DNA of 64,000 nt from an uncultured Pseudomonadota bacterium (GTDB taxonomy: Bacteria > Pseudomonadota > Alphaproteobacteria > UBA3830), in NCBI GenBank assembly GCA_902771535.1, contig CACXWU010000001.1, forward strand, positions 62,001 through 126,000, given 5' to 3'. The notes under the pieces are model-generated. The model worked only from the letters and a program-made list of their open reading frames with translations. It was not told the DNA's origin and made no database searches. Within the stretch, counting starts at the first letter, position 1. Each line of letters begins with the position of its first letter. This document shows positions 34,700-45,983 of this stretch, piece after piece. Both the position numbers and the translations under genes were made by a program.

Positions 34700-34786
34700 G
34701 CCCTTGTGGCGGAACTGGTAGACGCGACAGACTCAAAATCTGTTGTCCATTAGGATGTGCTGGTTCGATTCCGGCCAAGGGCACCA
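34700..34786 (+). tRNA. tRNA-Leu (anticodon CAA)
   Basis: Acceptor strands GCCCTTG and CAAGGGC pair fully; the discriminator A and encoded CCA follow. The anticodon arm is ACAGA-CTCAAAA-TCTGT, giving anticodon CAA (reads UUG), and a long variable arm marks it as a class II tRNA-Leu; the T loop is TTCGATT. trpS begins 17 bases after the CCA. Confidence 0.95.
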
Positions 34787-34802
34787 CTTTAGAGGATTTA
34801 TC

Positions 34803-35807
34803 ATGGATAGGAAGGTTGCGTTGACGGGGGACAGACCAACGGGTTGTCTTCATCTCGGACATTATATCGGCACGTTGAAAAATCGAGTGGCGTTACAGTA
34901 TCAATACGATCAGTACGTGATGGTGGCGGATGTTCAGGCGCTGACTGACTATTTTGCGAATCCATCCAAGATTCAGGAAAGTCTGTTGGAGGTTGTTGCC
35001 GACTATATTTCCGTCGGGATAGATCCGAATGTTTCGACGATTTTTGTACAGTCTCAGATTTCCGCGTTGCCGGAGCTGGTGATGTATTACATGAATCTCG
35101 TAACCACCTCGCGGTTGGAGAGGAATCCAACGGTGAAAAATGAAATCCAGCAAAAGGGATACGGCGATACTATTCCCGTGGGATTTTTTTGCTATCCGGT
35201 AAGCCAGGCGGCGGATATTACGGCGTTCAAAGCGGAGATTATTCCTGTCGGAGAGGACCAATTACCGCTCATCGAGCTTTGCAACGAGGTAGTTCGTCGA
35301 TTCAATCGGACTTACAACACAGATTGCCTGAAAGAAGCCAAAGCGCAGCTGAGCAGGACGTCGCGTTTGGTGGGAATCGACGGCAAAGCGAAGGCGAGCA
35401 AATCTTTGAACAATGCGATATTCCTAAGTGATTCGGCGGATACGGTAAAGAAAAAAATCTGGTCCATGTACACTGATCCGAATCACATTAAAATTTCCGA
35501 CCCGGGACAGGTCGAGGGCAATGTCGTGTTTACCTATCTCGACGCTTTCTACGACGAAAAAGACGAAATCGCCAACCTGAAAGCAAAATACCGCAAGGGT
35601 GGACTCGGCGACACAGCGTTAAAATCTTTGCTAAATGATGTTCTGCAAAAAATGCTGCTGCCAATCCGCGAAAAAAGAGCGACTTTGCGGAAGAAAGATC
35701 TCCTGGAAATAGTCTCCGAAGGCAGCAAAAAAGCTGCGATCGTCGCCAATCAAACTCTGCAGGAGGTGAGGGACGCGATAGGGATTAATTACTCGTCGAT
35801 GTTGTGA
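34803..35807 (+). CDS. trpS: TrpS, tryptophanyl-tRNA synthetase
   Basis: Class I synthetase, 334 aa (E. coli 334). N-terminal ALTGDRPTGCLHLGHYIG contains the HIGH-like motif, EIIPVGEDQLPLIEL the tryptophan-binding region and GKAKASKSLNNAIFL the KMSKS-like motif. ATG 34803 has AGAGG seven bases upstream; a longer reading would start inside the tRNA gene. It sits directly behind tRNA-Leu and is probably on the same transcript. Confidence 0.96.
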   Translation: MDRKVALTGDRPTGCLHLGHYIGTLKNRVALQYQYDQYVMVADVQALTDYFANPSKIQESLLEVVADYISVGIDPNVSTIFVQSQISALPELVMYYMNLVTTSRLERNPTVKNEIQQKGYGDTIPVGFFCYPVSQAADITAFKAEIIPVGEDQLPLIELCNEVVRRFNRTYNTDCLKEAKAQLSRTSRLVGIDGKAKASKSLNNAIFLSDSADTVKKKIWSMYTDPNHIKISDPGQVEGNVVFTYLDAFYDEKDEIANLKAKYRKGGLGDTALKSLLNDVLQKMLLPIREKRATLRKKDLLEIVSEGSKKAAIVANQTLQEVRDAIGINYSSML

Positions 35808-35899
35808 TAATATCGTGGCGATGCTATTAATAACCAAACAATCTGTTGAGATTCATACAGAGAATGGCGTGCGTAAAACATCGCAAAGGAGATAAAGAT

Positions 35900-36379
35900 A
35901 TGGAAGAAGGACTATTTATTCGCCCATACCAAATCGGAGATGAGGTTGAAATCTCAGAACTGGTTGCATATACCCTCAGGATCAGCAATCGAAAGGACTA
36001 TTCTTCGGAATATATTGAAGAAACGATCAAAGAACACTCTCCAGAGTTCTTTCTTAGCCGAGAAAAAGAAGCTCATTTCTATGTAGTGTGCGATCGTCAG
36101 AAAATTATCGGGTGTGGCGGTATTACCGGGTACTGGGGCAGCACGACGGAAAGTTATTTGCTTTCTATTTTTGTTCTTCCCGAATATCAAGGAAAAGGCA
36201 TAGGAAAAAAGATTATTAAAACATTGGAATCGGATTGTTATTTTAAACGTGCATGGAAAACAGAAGTTAGCTCATCACCTACAGCTGTCGGATTCTATCA
36301 AAAAATGGGATACATATTTAAAAATGATGTGACCTCACCGGATGAGCGCGGGGTTATCCGCATGGAAAAAAGATATTAG
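35900..36379 (+). CDS. GNAT family N-acetyltransferase
   Basis: 159-residue GNAT-fold acetyltransferase. The acetyl-CoA-binding motif is VLPEYQGKGIGKKIIKTLE (Q/RxxGxG/A), preceded by IIGCGGITGYWG and followed by SPTAVGFYQKMGYIF, the usual last strands. Similar to the small acetyltransferases of the YitI/ElaA type; the substrate is unknown. ATG 35900 chosen since AAGGAG is about eight bases upstream; a longer in-frame form to 35846 has no such site. Confidence 0.85.
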   Translation: MEEGLFIRPYQIGDEVEISELVAYTLRISNRKDYSSEYIEETIKEHSPEFFLSREKEAHFYVVCDRQKIIGCGGITGYWGSTTESYLLSIFVLPEYQGKGIGKKIIKTLESDCYFKRAWKTEVSSSPTAVGFYQKMGYIFKNDVTSPDERGVIRMEKRY

Positions 36380-36413
36380 ATGATTTTTTACTAAAGATTC
36401 TCGAGGAAATGAG

Positions 36414-36572
36414 ATGAAATTTTTAGCGTTTTTTGTTTTATTGTTAACATTCTACATGATTGCAGCAGGTGAGGATAAGATAGCTATTGAAACAGCTTTG
36501 GGCAAGCTTATCTTGCAATTTTTTGAAGCAAAATAATCCCTAAATTTTTTTGCAAAATTAACTGTCTATTAA
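36414..36572 (+). pseudogene. decayed cyclophilin-type peptidyl-prolyl isomerase (exported form)
   Basis: A 40-codon reading frame starts with AGGA upstream and encodes a signal peptide MKFLAFFVLLLTFYMIAAG and then KIAIETALGKLILQFFEAK, which looks like the first strands of cyclophilin (compare FHTNHGDIVIKTFDDK in PpiB). It is stopped by TAA at 36534; beyond it the same frame reads SLNFFAKLTVY, comparable to the NFLDYC part of cyclophilin, and then stops at 36572. The remaining ~100 residues are absent. An in-frame stop plus deletion suggests a dead gene between the GNAT and RND genes. A short secreted peptide is the alternative. Confidence 0.5.
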
Positions 36573-36617
36573 TATCTTTTTGGTATACTCAATTGAGTTT
36601 TATGGTACTTTGAAGAT

Positions 36618-37682
36618 ATGAAGGCAAAAAAAGTTTGGGCGGTCGTTTCTCTTATTCTGTTGGTTTCGATTTATAAATTATTTTATGGAGCTGGTACGTC
36701 AAAAGTCAGAGCCAGACCGCAAGTTTCAGTAAAAGTTAGTCGGGTTACGGAATCCAAAATTCACACCGTTTTGGAATTTATCGGAACTGCTGTTTCAAAT
36801 GAATCGGTGGATATTACATCCAGCGTGGCTCAAAAAGTGACCAAGATAAATTTTTCCGACTGCGATTTTGTGAAGAAGGGGGATGTTCTCGTTCAACAAA
36901 ATATCGATAAGCAACTGGCTATAAAGAAGCAGGCGGAAATTAATCTTCAGGAGCAACAGAGAGAATTAACTCGAATTTCGACATTGAAAAAAAGAAATGT
37001 TATTGCCGCCAAAGAATATGACTCGCAAACTACAAAAGTTCAGGATGCTCAAGCGAAATTGGCAGAAGTGGAAGAGGAAATAAAAGAAAGGACGATTGTC
37101 GCTCCGTTTGACGGAATGCTGGGAATCAGGAAAATAAGTGTCGGAGCGCTACTTTCTCCCGGAACGGTGATTACGACAATTGATGATATCAAAAAGATAA
37201 AAGTTGATTTTTCGGTGCCGGAGAAATATCTCTCTTTGATTACGAACGGCTGCAAAATTGAGGCAACCAGTATCGCTCTGCCCGGGAAAAAGTTTCACGG
37301 AACGGTGCAGGCAATATCTCCGCGAATATCTGCGACATCCAGAAGCATTTCTGTCCGCGGAATCATAGACAATGACGACTATCTTTTGCGATCAGGCATG
37401 ATGCTGAACGTCATCATCGAAATGCAGGATAGAAATGCAATTCAGGTTTCGGAAAGCGCGATTTTGAATGTCGGAGAAAAGCATTATGTATATGTTGTGG
37501 ACTCCGAAAACCGAGCAAAACAGAGAGAAATCGAAATAGGGGAGAGGCGAGACCATCTTGTCGAGGTTACGAAAGGACTGACTTCTTCGGATACAGTGAT
37601 TATTGACGGCGTTGTGAAAATTTCCGACGGAGATGTGGTGAAAATATCAAAAGATTCCGAAAACACGGATGAGGTTAAATGA
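36618..37682 (+). CDS. RND efflux periplasmic adaptor (MFP) subunit
   Basis: 354-residue membrane-fusion protein linking an RND pump to an outer-membrane channel. After an N-terminal membrane anchor (VWAVVSLILLVSIYKLFY) come the beta-barrel/lipoyl parts with VQQNIDKQLAIKKQAEINLQ coiled-coil hairpin, and the typical ERTIVAPFDGMLGIRKISVGALLSPG. Weak Shine-Dalgarno (GAAG). Its stop overlaps the pump gene start by 4 bp (ATGA). No tolC-like gene is nearby. Confidence 0.92.
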   Translation: MKAKKVWAVVSLILLVSIYKLFYGAGTSKVRARPQVSVKVSRVTESKIHTVLEFIGTAVSNESVDITSSVAQKVTKINFSDCDFVKKGDVLVQQNIDKQLAIKKQAEINLQEQQRELTRISTLKKRNVIAAKEYDSQTTKVQDAQAKLAEVEEEIKERTIVAPFDGMLGIRKISVGALLSPGTVITTIDDIKKIKVDFSVPEKYLSLITNGCKIEATSIALPGKKFHGTVQAISPRISATSRSISVRGIIDNDDYLLRSGMMLNVIIEMQDRNAIQVSESAILNVGEKHYVYVVDSENRAKQREIEIGERRDHLVEVTKGLTSSDTVIIDGVVKISDGDVVKISKDSENTDEVK

Positions 37683-40600
37683 ATATTTGCAGCTTCTCCA
37701 TAAGACGTCCTATCACGACTCTGGTTTTTATGATTCTGATTCTTCTCTTCGGATATTTAAATCTGCGAAAAATCGGAGTAAGAGAGTATCCGAACATCGA
37801 AGTGCCTACTATTTCTGTTTCAACTACATACACGGGGGCATCGTCGAGCATTGTCGAAACGAAAATTACTCAGCAGGTGGAAAACGCAGTTGCGGGAATC
37901 GAAGGGTTGGATAATATTCAGTCAACAAGTAAAGACGGTCGCTCGAATGTGAAGTTGGAATTTTCCATCGATCGTGATTTGGATAACGCAACAAACGACG
38001 TCCGAGATCGAGTTAGCCGAATATATAACAGATTGCCTGACGGAGCGGATCTTCCTGTTATTCGAAAATACGACACGGGAGGATTTCCTTGTGTGATGAT
38101 TTCGGTTTCCGCACCGATGTCGGGAATGGAAATCACGGATTATCTAAATCGGTATATTTTAGATAAATTTTCGGTTATAGAAGGTGTGGCGTCAGTTGAT
38201 ATTGCCGGAAACCAAGAAAAATCCATGAGGATTTGGCTTAATAAAGAGCAGATGGCTGCTCGTAACATCACGGTTGAGGACGTCGAAAATGCCATAAGAA
38301 CAGAGAATGTCGAGTACCCGGCAGGACGAATCGAGTCGAAATTCATGGAATTTCCGATTACGATTAACAGACAGTATTCATCTCCGAAAGATTTTGAAAA
38401 AATCATAATTTCGCGAGACGAGCAGGGGCATCCAATCAGAATTTCAGACATTGCGAAGGTGGTTATAGATACAAAATCCAACAGAAGATTTTTCGAGGCG
38501 AACGGAGAGCCATCGGTTGCTATTCAAATTTCGAAATCTCAAACAGCGGACGTTATCCAAATAGCAAAAGATGTTCGCGCAATGATCCAAACGCTGCAAA
38601 AGAGCCTTCCCAAAGGGATGACCATGTCGATATTGAGAGACGAATCCCAATTCATCAACGACTCAATAAAAGAAGTGTTTTACTCCCTAATGATCGCGTC
38701 GGTATTGGTGTTTTTGATCATTTTTGTATTTATCGGCTCGATTCGGGCTGCGATCATTACGGCAATTACGGTTCCTGTGTCGATAATAGGATCTTTCATT
38801 GTTTTGAACAGTCTGGGCTACACAATAAATATGCTCACTTTGTTGGCAATGGTATTGGCAATTGGAATAGTTGTCGACGATGCGATTTTGGTGCTGGAGA
38901 ATATCCAAAGACACATTGAAAACGGCGAATCCACGATGGAAGCAGCAAAAAACGGATCCAGTCAGGTTCTGTTCGCGGTTATTTCCACAACGGTTGTTCT
39001 GCTGTCGGTGTTCCTTCCGATTTCGATGCTTCCGGGAAAGACTGGAAAAATGTTTACTGAATTTTCCGTAGCTATGTCGGCATCGGTTTGTCTGTCGTCT
39101 TTTGTTGCGCTGACTCTTACTCCGATGTTATGTTCGAGATTCTTGCGTATGGTTGATAAAGCCGATAAGTTCAATATGTGGGTCGAAAATATCGTTCGGA
39201 AAAGCGGAAAATTCTATCAAAACGTTTTGATAAGCTTGCTGAATTACAAGAAATATATTGTGATGGCGTTTGCTGCGATCGTCGCGGTTGTCGGTGTGTT
39301 TTTTACGATTCTTCCAGGAGAATATGAGCCGAAAGAGGATCGAAATTCAATATTTCTGAAGATTTCAGCACGCGAGGGCGCCGGGTATTATGTCATGAGA
39401 GATTATGCTCAAAAGATTCTGAAAAAAATCAAAGGAGTGTTGGATGAAGGCATTGCGAAAAATATTACGACGACAGTTCCCGGGTTTGGCGACGCAGACG
39501 GAGCGGTAAATTCCGGACACATTAATATTGAATTTATTAATTCCGAAAACAGAAAAAAATCTATATTCGAAATTGCTGCGGAATTCAAGAAGCAATTAAC
39601 AGAAATTGCCGGAGTCAGCGTCTCTCCGATTTTGCCTATGGGAATAGGAGCGAGTGGCTCTCATGCCTTACAATTTGTTGTCGGAGGTCCTGACTATGAA
39701 GAGTTGGCACAGTGGAAAAACATCGTATTGGAAGAACTAAAAAAATATCCGGGAATTTCCGATGTCGATTGCAACTACAAAGAAACCACCCCGAAATTCT
39801 TTGTGAATGTGGATAAAGACAGGGCAGGGGACCTCAATATTTCAGCCAAAACTATCGGTTCGACTTTGGAAACCATGCTCGGATCGAAACAGGTTACTAC
39901 TTATATCGATGGTGGGCGAGAATATGATGTTATTCTTCAGGCGGATCGCGAAAGCCGTTCGGACATGAGGGATGTTTCAAACATTTACGTCCGATCAAAG
40001 AGCAATTTACTGGTGCCGTTGGACAATCTCATAGAAATAAAAGAGTCGGGCACTCCGCGATCTTTGGCACGTCACGATCGAACAAGATGCATAACATTTT
40101 CGGGAAATATCAGTCCGGGATATGCGATGAGCGACGTCTTAAATTACGTCGAAGCCAAAGTAAAAACAAAACTTCCCGAGTACGCGCAGATGTTTTATCG
40201 CGGACAGTCCAAGGATTACAAAGAATCCGACGGAAGCATGCTGTTTATCTTTTCGCTGGCGGTTTTGATTTCATATTTAGCCTTGGCGTCGCAATTTGAG
40301 AGCTTCAAACATCCTCTGATTGTCATGTTGAGCGTTCCGCTCGGAGGGTTGGGCGCACTGACGGCGCTGTATTTCCTCGGATACACAATGAACATTTACT
40401 CACAAATCGGCTTAATCATGCTGATCGGATTAAATTCGAAACACGGCATTCTTATCGTGGAATTCGCGAACCAGTTGAGGGAGTCAGGCATGGGAATGAA
40501 GAAAGCCTTACTCGAAGCGGCACGCTTGAGACTGCGGCCAATTATGATGACGGGAATTTCCACTGTAGCAGGAGCGGTCCCTCTTATGCTAGCGACGGGA

Positions 40601-40738
40601 GCCAGCTGTGTAAGTCGCCAGAATCTGGGTATCGTTGAAGTTTTCGGCGGAATCAGCGGAATTTTGTTGACTTTGCTTGTTGTCCCGATAGGATACATTC
40701 TTTTGAACAGGGAAGATTCCTCAAAGAGAAGGCAGTGA
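37679..40738 (+). CDS. RND multidrug efflux permease (AcrB/HAE1 type)
   Basis: 1019-residue inner-membrane proton-driven drug exporter. It has the twelve-helix layout with two large periplasmic loops (about residues 35-330 and 545-850); the proton-relay Asp pair is in AIGIVVDDAILVLENIQRH in helix 4 and the partner Lys in IGLNSKHGILIVEFANQLRE in helix 10. N terminus MNICSFSIRRPITTLVFMIL is typical. Co-translated with the adaptor gene. Substrates cannot be predicted; such pumps in host-associated bacteria often export host-derived toxic compounds. Confidence 0.94.
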   Translation: MNICSFSIRRPITTLVFMILILLFGYLNLRKIGVREYPNIEVPTISVSTTYTGASSSIVETKITQQVENAVAGIEGLDNIQSTSKDGRSNVKLEFSIDRDLDNATNDVRDRVSRIYNRLPDGADLPVIRKYDTGGFPCVMISVSAPMSGMEITDYLNRYILDKFSVIEGVASVDIAGNQEKSMRIWLNKEQMAARNITVEDVENAIRTENVEYPAGRIESKFMEFPITINRQYSSPKDFEKIIISRDEQGHPIRISDIAKVVIDTKSNRRFFEANGEPSVAIQISKSQTADVIQIAKDVRAMIQTLQKSLPKGMTMSILRDESQFINDSIKEVFYSLMIASVLVFLIIFVFIGSIRAAIITAITVPVSIIGSFIVLNSLGYTINMLTLLAMVLAIGIVVDDAILVLENIQRHIENGESTMEAAKNGSSQVLFAVISTTVVLLSVFLPISMLPGKTGKMFTEFSVAMSASVCLSSFVALTLTPMLCSRFLRMVDKADKFNMWVENIVRKSGKFYQNVLISLLNYKKYIVMAFAAIVAVVGVFFTILPGEYEPKEDRNSIFLKISAREGAGYYVMRDYAQKILKKIKGVLDEGIAKNITTTVPGFGDADGAVNSGHINIEFINSENRKKSIFEIAAEFKKQLTEIAGVSVSPILPMGIGASGSHALQFVVGGPDYEELAQWKNIVLEELKKYPGISDVDCNYKETTPKFFVNVDKDRAGDLNISAKTIGSTLETMLGSKQVTTYIDGGREYDVILQADRESRSDMRDVSNIYVRSKSNLLVPLDNLIEIKESGTPRSLARHDRTRCITFSGNISPGYAMSDVLNYVEAKVKTKLPEYAQMFYRGQSKDYKESDGSMLFIFSLAVLISYLALASQFESFKHPLIVMLSVPLGGLGALTALYFLGYTMNIYSQIGLIMLIGLNSKHGILIVEFANQLRESGMGMKKALLEAARLRLRPIMMTGISTVAGAVPLMLATGASCVSRQNLGIVEVFGGISGILLTLLVVPIGYILLNREDSSKRRQ

Positions 40739-40758
40739 CGCTTTAGAAACGGGTTAGT

Positions 40759-41364
40759 TTATTCGGCTGAAGCAAGCAAAGTGTTCATATTTTCTAAAAT
40801 TTTCTGCAAATCCCAATTCCACCATTTTAATTTCAGAAGCTCGTCAATTTTCTCTTGAGAAAAGCGTTTTTTTATAAATTTAGCTGGATTTCCTCCCCAA
40901 ATTTCGTAAGGTCCGACGTTTTTTGTAACAACTGATCGTGAGGCGATAACCGCGCCATCTGCAATTTGAACTCCAGGCATTATTATCGACTCGAACCCGA
41001 TCCAAACGTCATTTCCGATTATCGTATCGCCTTTTCTTCGATATGCATGCGGACTTTTGTTCTCGTATCCAGCAAAATCCGATTTTAAAATTTCAAGAGG
41101 ATAAGCCGTGACATTGTCGTAATCGTGTCCTTGATTTCCTCCCATGATGAATTTCACGCCACTCGCAATGCAACAGAATTTTCCGATAATCAGCTCGTCT
41201 GTTTCTTGGATTAAGTCATCAATTTCGTCGAGATAAAGCACGCAATCATTAAAATCTCCGCCGTGGTAATACCCTGAATAATAGGTATAGTCGCCGACTT
41301 TTACGTGTTTGCTTTTTATTTTGCGCTGATTTACAAAAATGCTGTCGCGATATGTTTTTTTCAT
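40759..41364 (-). CDS. CatB-related O-acetyltransferase (hexapeptide repeat)
   Basis: 201-residue left-handed beta-helix acetyltransferase of the xenobiotic (CatB/Vat) family. Typical features: ELIIGKFCCIASGVKFIMGGNQGHDYDNVTAYPLE (quoted here in two blocks: GKFCCIASGVKF and GGNQGHDYDNVTAYPLE) with the catalytic His, then IIGNDVWIGFESIIMPGVQI and the end motif GPYEIWGGNPAKFIKKRF. Many such genes inactivate chloramphenicol or streptogramins, others modify sugars, so antibiotic resistance is not certain. ATG 41364 with GGAAAG close upstream was preferred to 41409. It converges on the RND pump with a 20-bp gap. Confidence 0.85.
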   Translation of the reverse strand: MKKTYRDSIFVNQRKIKSKHVKVGDYTYYSGYYHGGDFNDCVLYLDEIDDLIQETDELIIGKFCCIASGVKFIMGGNQGHDYDNVTAYPLEILKSDFAGYENKSPHAYRRKGDTIIGNDVWIGFESIIMPGVQIADGAVIASRSVVTKNVGPYEIWGGNPAKFIKKRFSQEKIDELLKLKWWNWDLQKILENMNTLLASAE

Positions 41365-41446
41365 TTTCTTTCCGTAAAAGAACCGCCGTGATTGTAACAT
41401 AGAAATCAAAAGGATACATAACCCTAAAAAAACGAATCATTTTTAC

Positions 41447-41473
41447 AACTTGCTAGCTGCGATTCGGCAAGTT
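41447..41473. repeat. 7-bp inverted repeat between the acetyltransferase and BepA-like genes
   Basis: AACTTGC (41447-41453) and GCAAGTT (41467-41473) are perfect inverted copies around 13 bases, in the 137-bp gap between the divergent acetyltransferase and protease genes. It might be a regulator site for one or both. Function unproven. Confidence 0.4.
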
Positions 41474-41501
41474 AATATGGCAGTGGAAAAATGATCGAGC
41501 T

Positions 41502-42797
41502 ATGAAGTTTTTAAAAGTTTTCTTGTTCTGTTTGTTTATATTTGAGGAAAGTTTCGGTATAAAAATAATCCGCGACGCCGAGATCGAGACCGTGCTGACG
41601 GAAATGGTCAAGCCGATTTTTAAGGTCGCGGGTTTGAAAGAGAAATCCGCCAAAATTTTTGTGATCGATTCTGATGAAGTCAACGCTTTTACTATAGGCA
41701 GCGGATGTATATTCATAAATTCGGGTTTGTTGTTAAAATTTAAAAATCCTATGCTGCTTATCGCCGTGCTTTCTCATGAAACTGCCCATATTGCTGCCGG
41801 ACACATTAACCGACTAATGTCGGGAATTCTCAATCGTCAACGAAATGCTATGGGCGCAGTATTTGCGGGGTTATTGGCGACAATTCTCACAAGGTCGGAA
41901 AAAGCAATGGCTGCCGTTCTCGGATATCTCATGACGGATGAAGCATTATTTCTCAGATATAGTCGAGAACAGGAACTCGCTGCGGACAGTCTCGGTGCAT
42001 TATACATGGAAAAATTAGGATATGACTCAAAATACATGATTCAGATACTTCATATTTTCGAAGATGAACGTATCCTGAACGGAGGAGAGTACACCAAGGA
42101 ATATACCAAAACACATCCGAACGCAAATTCGCGAATTACAGCCCTTCAAAATCGTTCTCATAATTTCGCAAAAAAAGCAGATAAGAGTTTAGAGAAAAAA
42201 GATAAAAATTTAGAGGAAAAATATTCAAGGATTTTACGAAAACTCAAAGCGCATCTGAAAAATGAAAATTTATCGAAAGACGATTATTCTCGCGCGATAT
42301 ATCTGCATCGTTGCGGCAAAGTGTCTGAAGCAATAGCCACAATGGAAGAACTTTCAAGAAAAAATCCTCGTGATATCTTTTATAAAGAAGCTTTAGCGCA
42401 TCTACTGTATGAATCAGGAAATTTGGAAAGATCGATTAAAATTTATGAGCAAATTTATAAGAAAGATTTAAATCCCTTGATAAAAAAAGATTATGCCGAA
42501 GTTTTGATTGAAGCAAATCACAATTTGCAAAAAGCAATTAGAATTTTGGAAAGCATAGAATACGATTTGTATTTCGACAGTGAGATTTTTAGATTGTTAG
42601 CAAAAGCATATGGAAAGAAAGATAAAATCGGAATTGCGAAGTTTATGCTGGCACGAGAGCAATTACTCAGAGGAAATCTGCCTACAGCAAGACAATTGTT
42701 AGATGAGTGTCTTTTGAAGTTGGATAAGAAAAAAGAATGTTCTTACATAAAAAAAGCAAAATATTTGAAGGAACTCATAAGCAGAAATCAAAGATAG
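41502..42797 (+). CDS. BepA-like periplasmic M48 metalloprotease with TPR-like tail
   Basis: 431-residue protein with signal peptide (MKFLKVFLFCLFIFEESFG) and an M48 zinc-protease domain: HETAH at residues 92-96 in LSHETAHIAAGHI, and third ligand Glu158 in REQELAAD. The C-terminal half (about 240-430) is helical and repeat-like, as the TPR region of BepA (YfgC), which assists LptD/BAM assembly and degrades misfolded outer-membrane proteins. It fits the LPS-assembly genes elsewhere in the window. Confidence 0.88.
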   Translation: MKFLKVFLFCLFIFEESFGIKIIRDAEIETVLTEMVKPIFKVAGLKEKSAKIFVIDSDEVNAFTIGSGCIFINSGLLLKFKNPMLLIAVLSHETAHIAAGHINRLMSGILNRQRNAMGAVFAGLLATILTRSEKAMAAVLGYLMTDEALFLRYSREQELAADSLGALYMEKLGYDSKYMIQILHIFEDERILNGGEYTKEYTKTHPNANSRITALQNRSHNFAKKADKSLEKKDKNLEEKYSRILRKLKAHLKNENLSKDDYSRAIYLHRCGKVSEAIATMEELSRKNPRDIFYKEALAHLLYESGNLERSIKIYEQIYKKDLNPLIKKDYAEVLIEANHNLQKAIRILESIEYDLYFDSEIFRLLAKAYGKKDKIGIAKFMLAREQLLRGNLPTARQLLDECLLKLDKKKECSYIKKAKYLKELISRNQR

Positions 42798-42963
42798 AAA
42801 ATCAGAAGATTCGAAAAATAGCAGAAATTATTCATGGTGGTTCTTATATACTCACAAAAAATAATTGTGATTATGTTAAATGAATGTATAAAATTTCTGA
42901 GGACAAAGATTATGTTTCTATAACCAACGATGGTGAACGATAATGTCTAAATTTGGATATTTT

Positions 42964-42992
42964 TTGCATTTATTTTAAATTTTTGCTACACT
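42964..42992 (+). promoter_or_regulatory. possible sigma70-type promoter of rpoH
   Basis: TTGCAT (42964-42969), 17-base spacer, TACACT (42987-42992), giving a leader of roughly 20 bases before rpoH. Both hexamers are partial matches. The 223-bp gap upstream of rpoH holds no recognised gene. Confidence 0.3.
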
Positions 42993-43020
42993 CCCTTCAG
43001 GTTTTGAAATTAAAAATTCC

Positions 43021-43930
43021 ATGGGTTCGGGTTCTATACGCAATGAAGATAGCTTTTCGACTTACATTTCCAGCATAAAAAATATTCCTACGTTAGAAAA
43101 AGATGAGGAATTTTTATTGGCGAGTAAATGGAAGGAATCTGGAGATCAAGAAGCTCTAAATAAAATAATAAACAGCCATCTAAGATTGGTATTAAAGATT
43201 GCTAAAGGATATTCCGGCTATGGCTTGGCGATTTCAGATCTGGTTGCCGAAGGAAATTTAGGAATCATGCATGCCGTGCAACATTTCGATCCGACCATCG
43301 GATATAGATTCTCCACTTATGCAGCTTGGTGGATAAAGGCCAAAATACAGGAGTTTATCTATAATTCATGGTCCATCGTGAAATTAAGTTCAACGAAAAG
43401 TCATAAAAAGTTGTTTTTCGGATTCAGAAAATTAAAAAAATTACTAGGGATTGAGTCCTCTTTTTCCGATGAAGAAATAAAAACTGTTGCAAAAAAAATA
43501 GGAGTTACTGAAGAATCCGCGAGAATAGCAGAAAGAAGGTTCAGTCGAAGAGACTTTTCAGTAGATTCTCCTGTCGATGACGGTTCTTCCGGCTCAACTT
43601 GGGTGGACTTTATCGAGGACGCACAATCCCGCCCTGACAGTAAAGTTTTCGACGAACAAGAATATGGCTATCGGAAAAAAGTGCTGCATGACGCTTTAAA
43701 TACATTATCCAAGAAGGAATACGATGTTATCTGTTTATATAGGCTCTCCAATCCAACAAAATCTTTGCGAGAAATCGGACAAATTTTGAATCTTTCGGCA
43801 GAGCGTGTTCGCCAATTAGAAAAGCGAGCTTTTTTAAAGATACAAAACTATGTAAAATCGGCCAGCCAGAAAATAATCGATAAAACAGCAAAGAACCTTA
43901 CAACTACCGGCGTCACACTAAAATTGATTA

Positions 43931-43956
<26 letters not shown>
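43021..43956 (+). CDS. rpoH: RpoH, heat-shock sigma factor (sigma32)
   Basis: 311-residue sigma factor directing RNA polymerase to heat-shock promoters. Region 2 carries HLRLVLKIAKGYSGYGLAISDL and the -10-binding RFSTYAAWWIKAKIQEF; the RpoH box is SHKKLFFGFRKLKKLL (QRKLFFNLR in E. coli); region 4.2 is LREIGQILNLSAERVRQLEK. The protein is ~25 aa longer than E. coli RpoH owing to a C-terminal tail ending VTLKLIIISILLAI, hydrophobic, encoded partly in the 26-bp overlap with the convergent EamA gene. No good Shine-Dalgarno precedes the ATG. Likely controls hslVU at the left end. Confidence 0.92.
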
Positions 43957-45897
<1,941 letters not shown>

Positions 45898-45983
45898 CTA
45901 TCCTACAATTACAGTTACCTATTGTCAGACTCTGCCACTTAGAGGGACATTCTATATTGTAATGGTGAAAAACTCAAATCTTT

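Noticed and set aside
35846-35899. Longer start of the GNAT gene
   Set aside because: The 18 additional codons lack a Shine-Dalgarno and match no GNAT N terminus; AAGGAG sits correctly in front of ATG 35900.
40759-41364. Calling the CatB-like protein a chloramphenicol resistance gene
   Set aside because: The fold is shared by sugar and serine acetyltransferases, and no sequence feature decides the substrate.
42884-42940. 18-codon frame MYKISEDKDYVSITNDGER upstream of rpoH
   Set aside because: Very short, no ribosome-binding site, no recognisable family; could be a gene remnant but there is no support.
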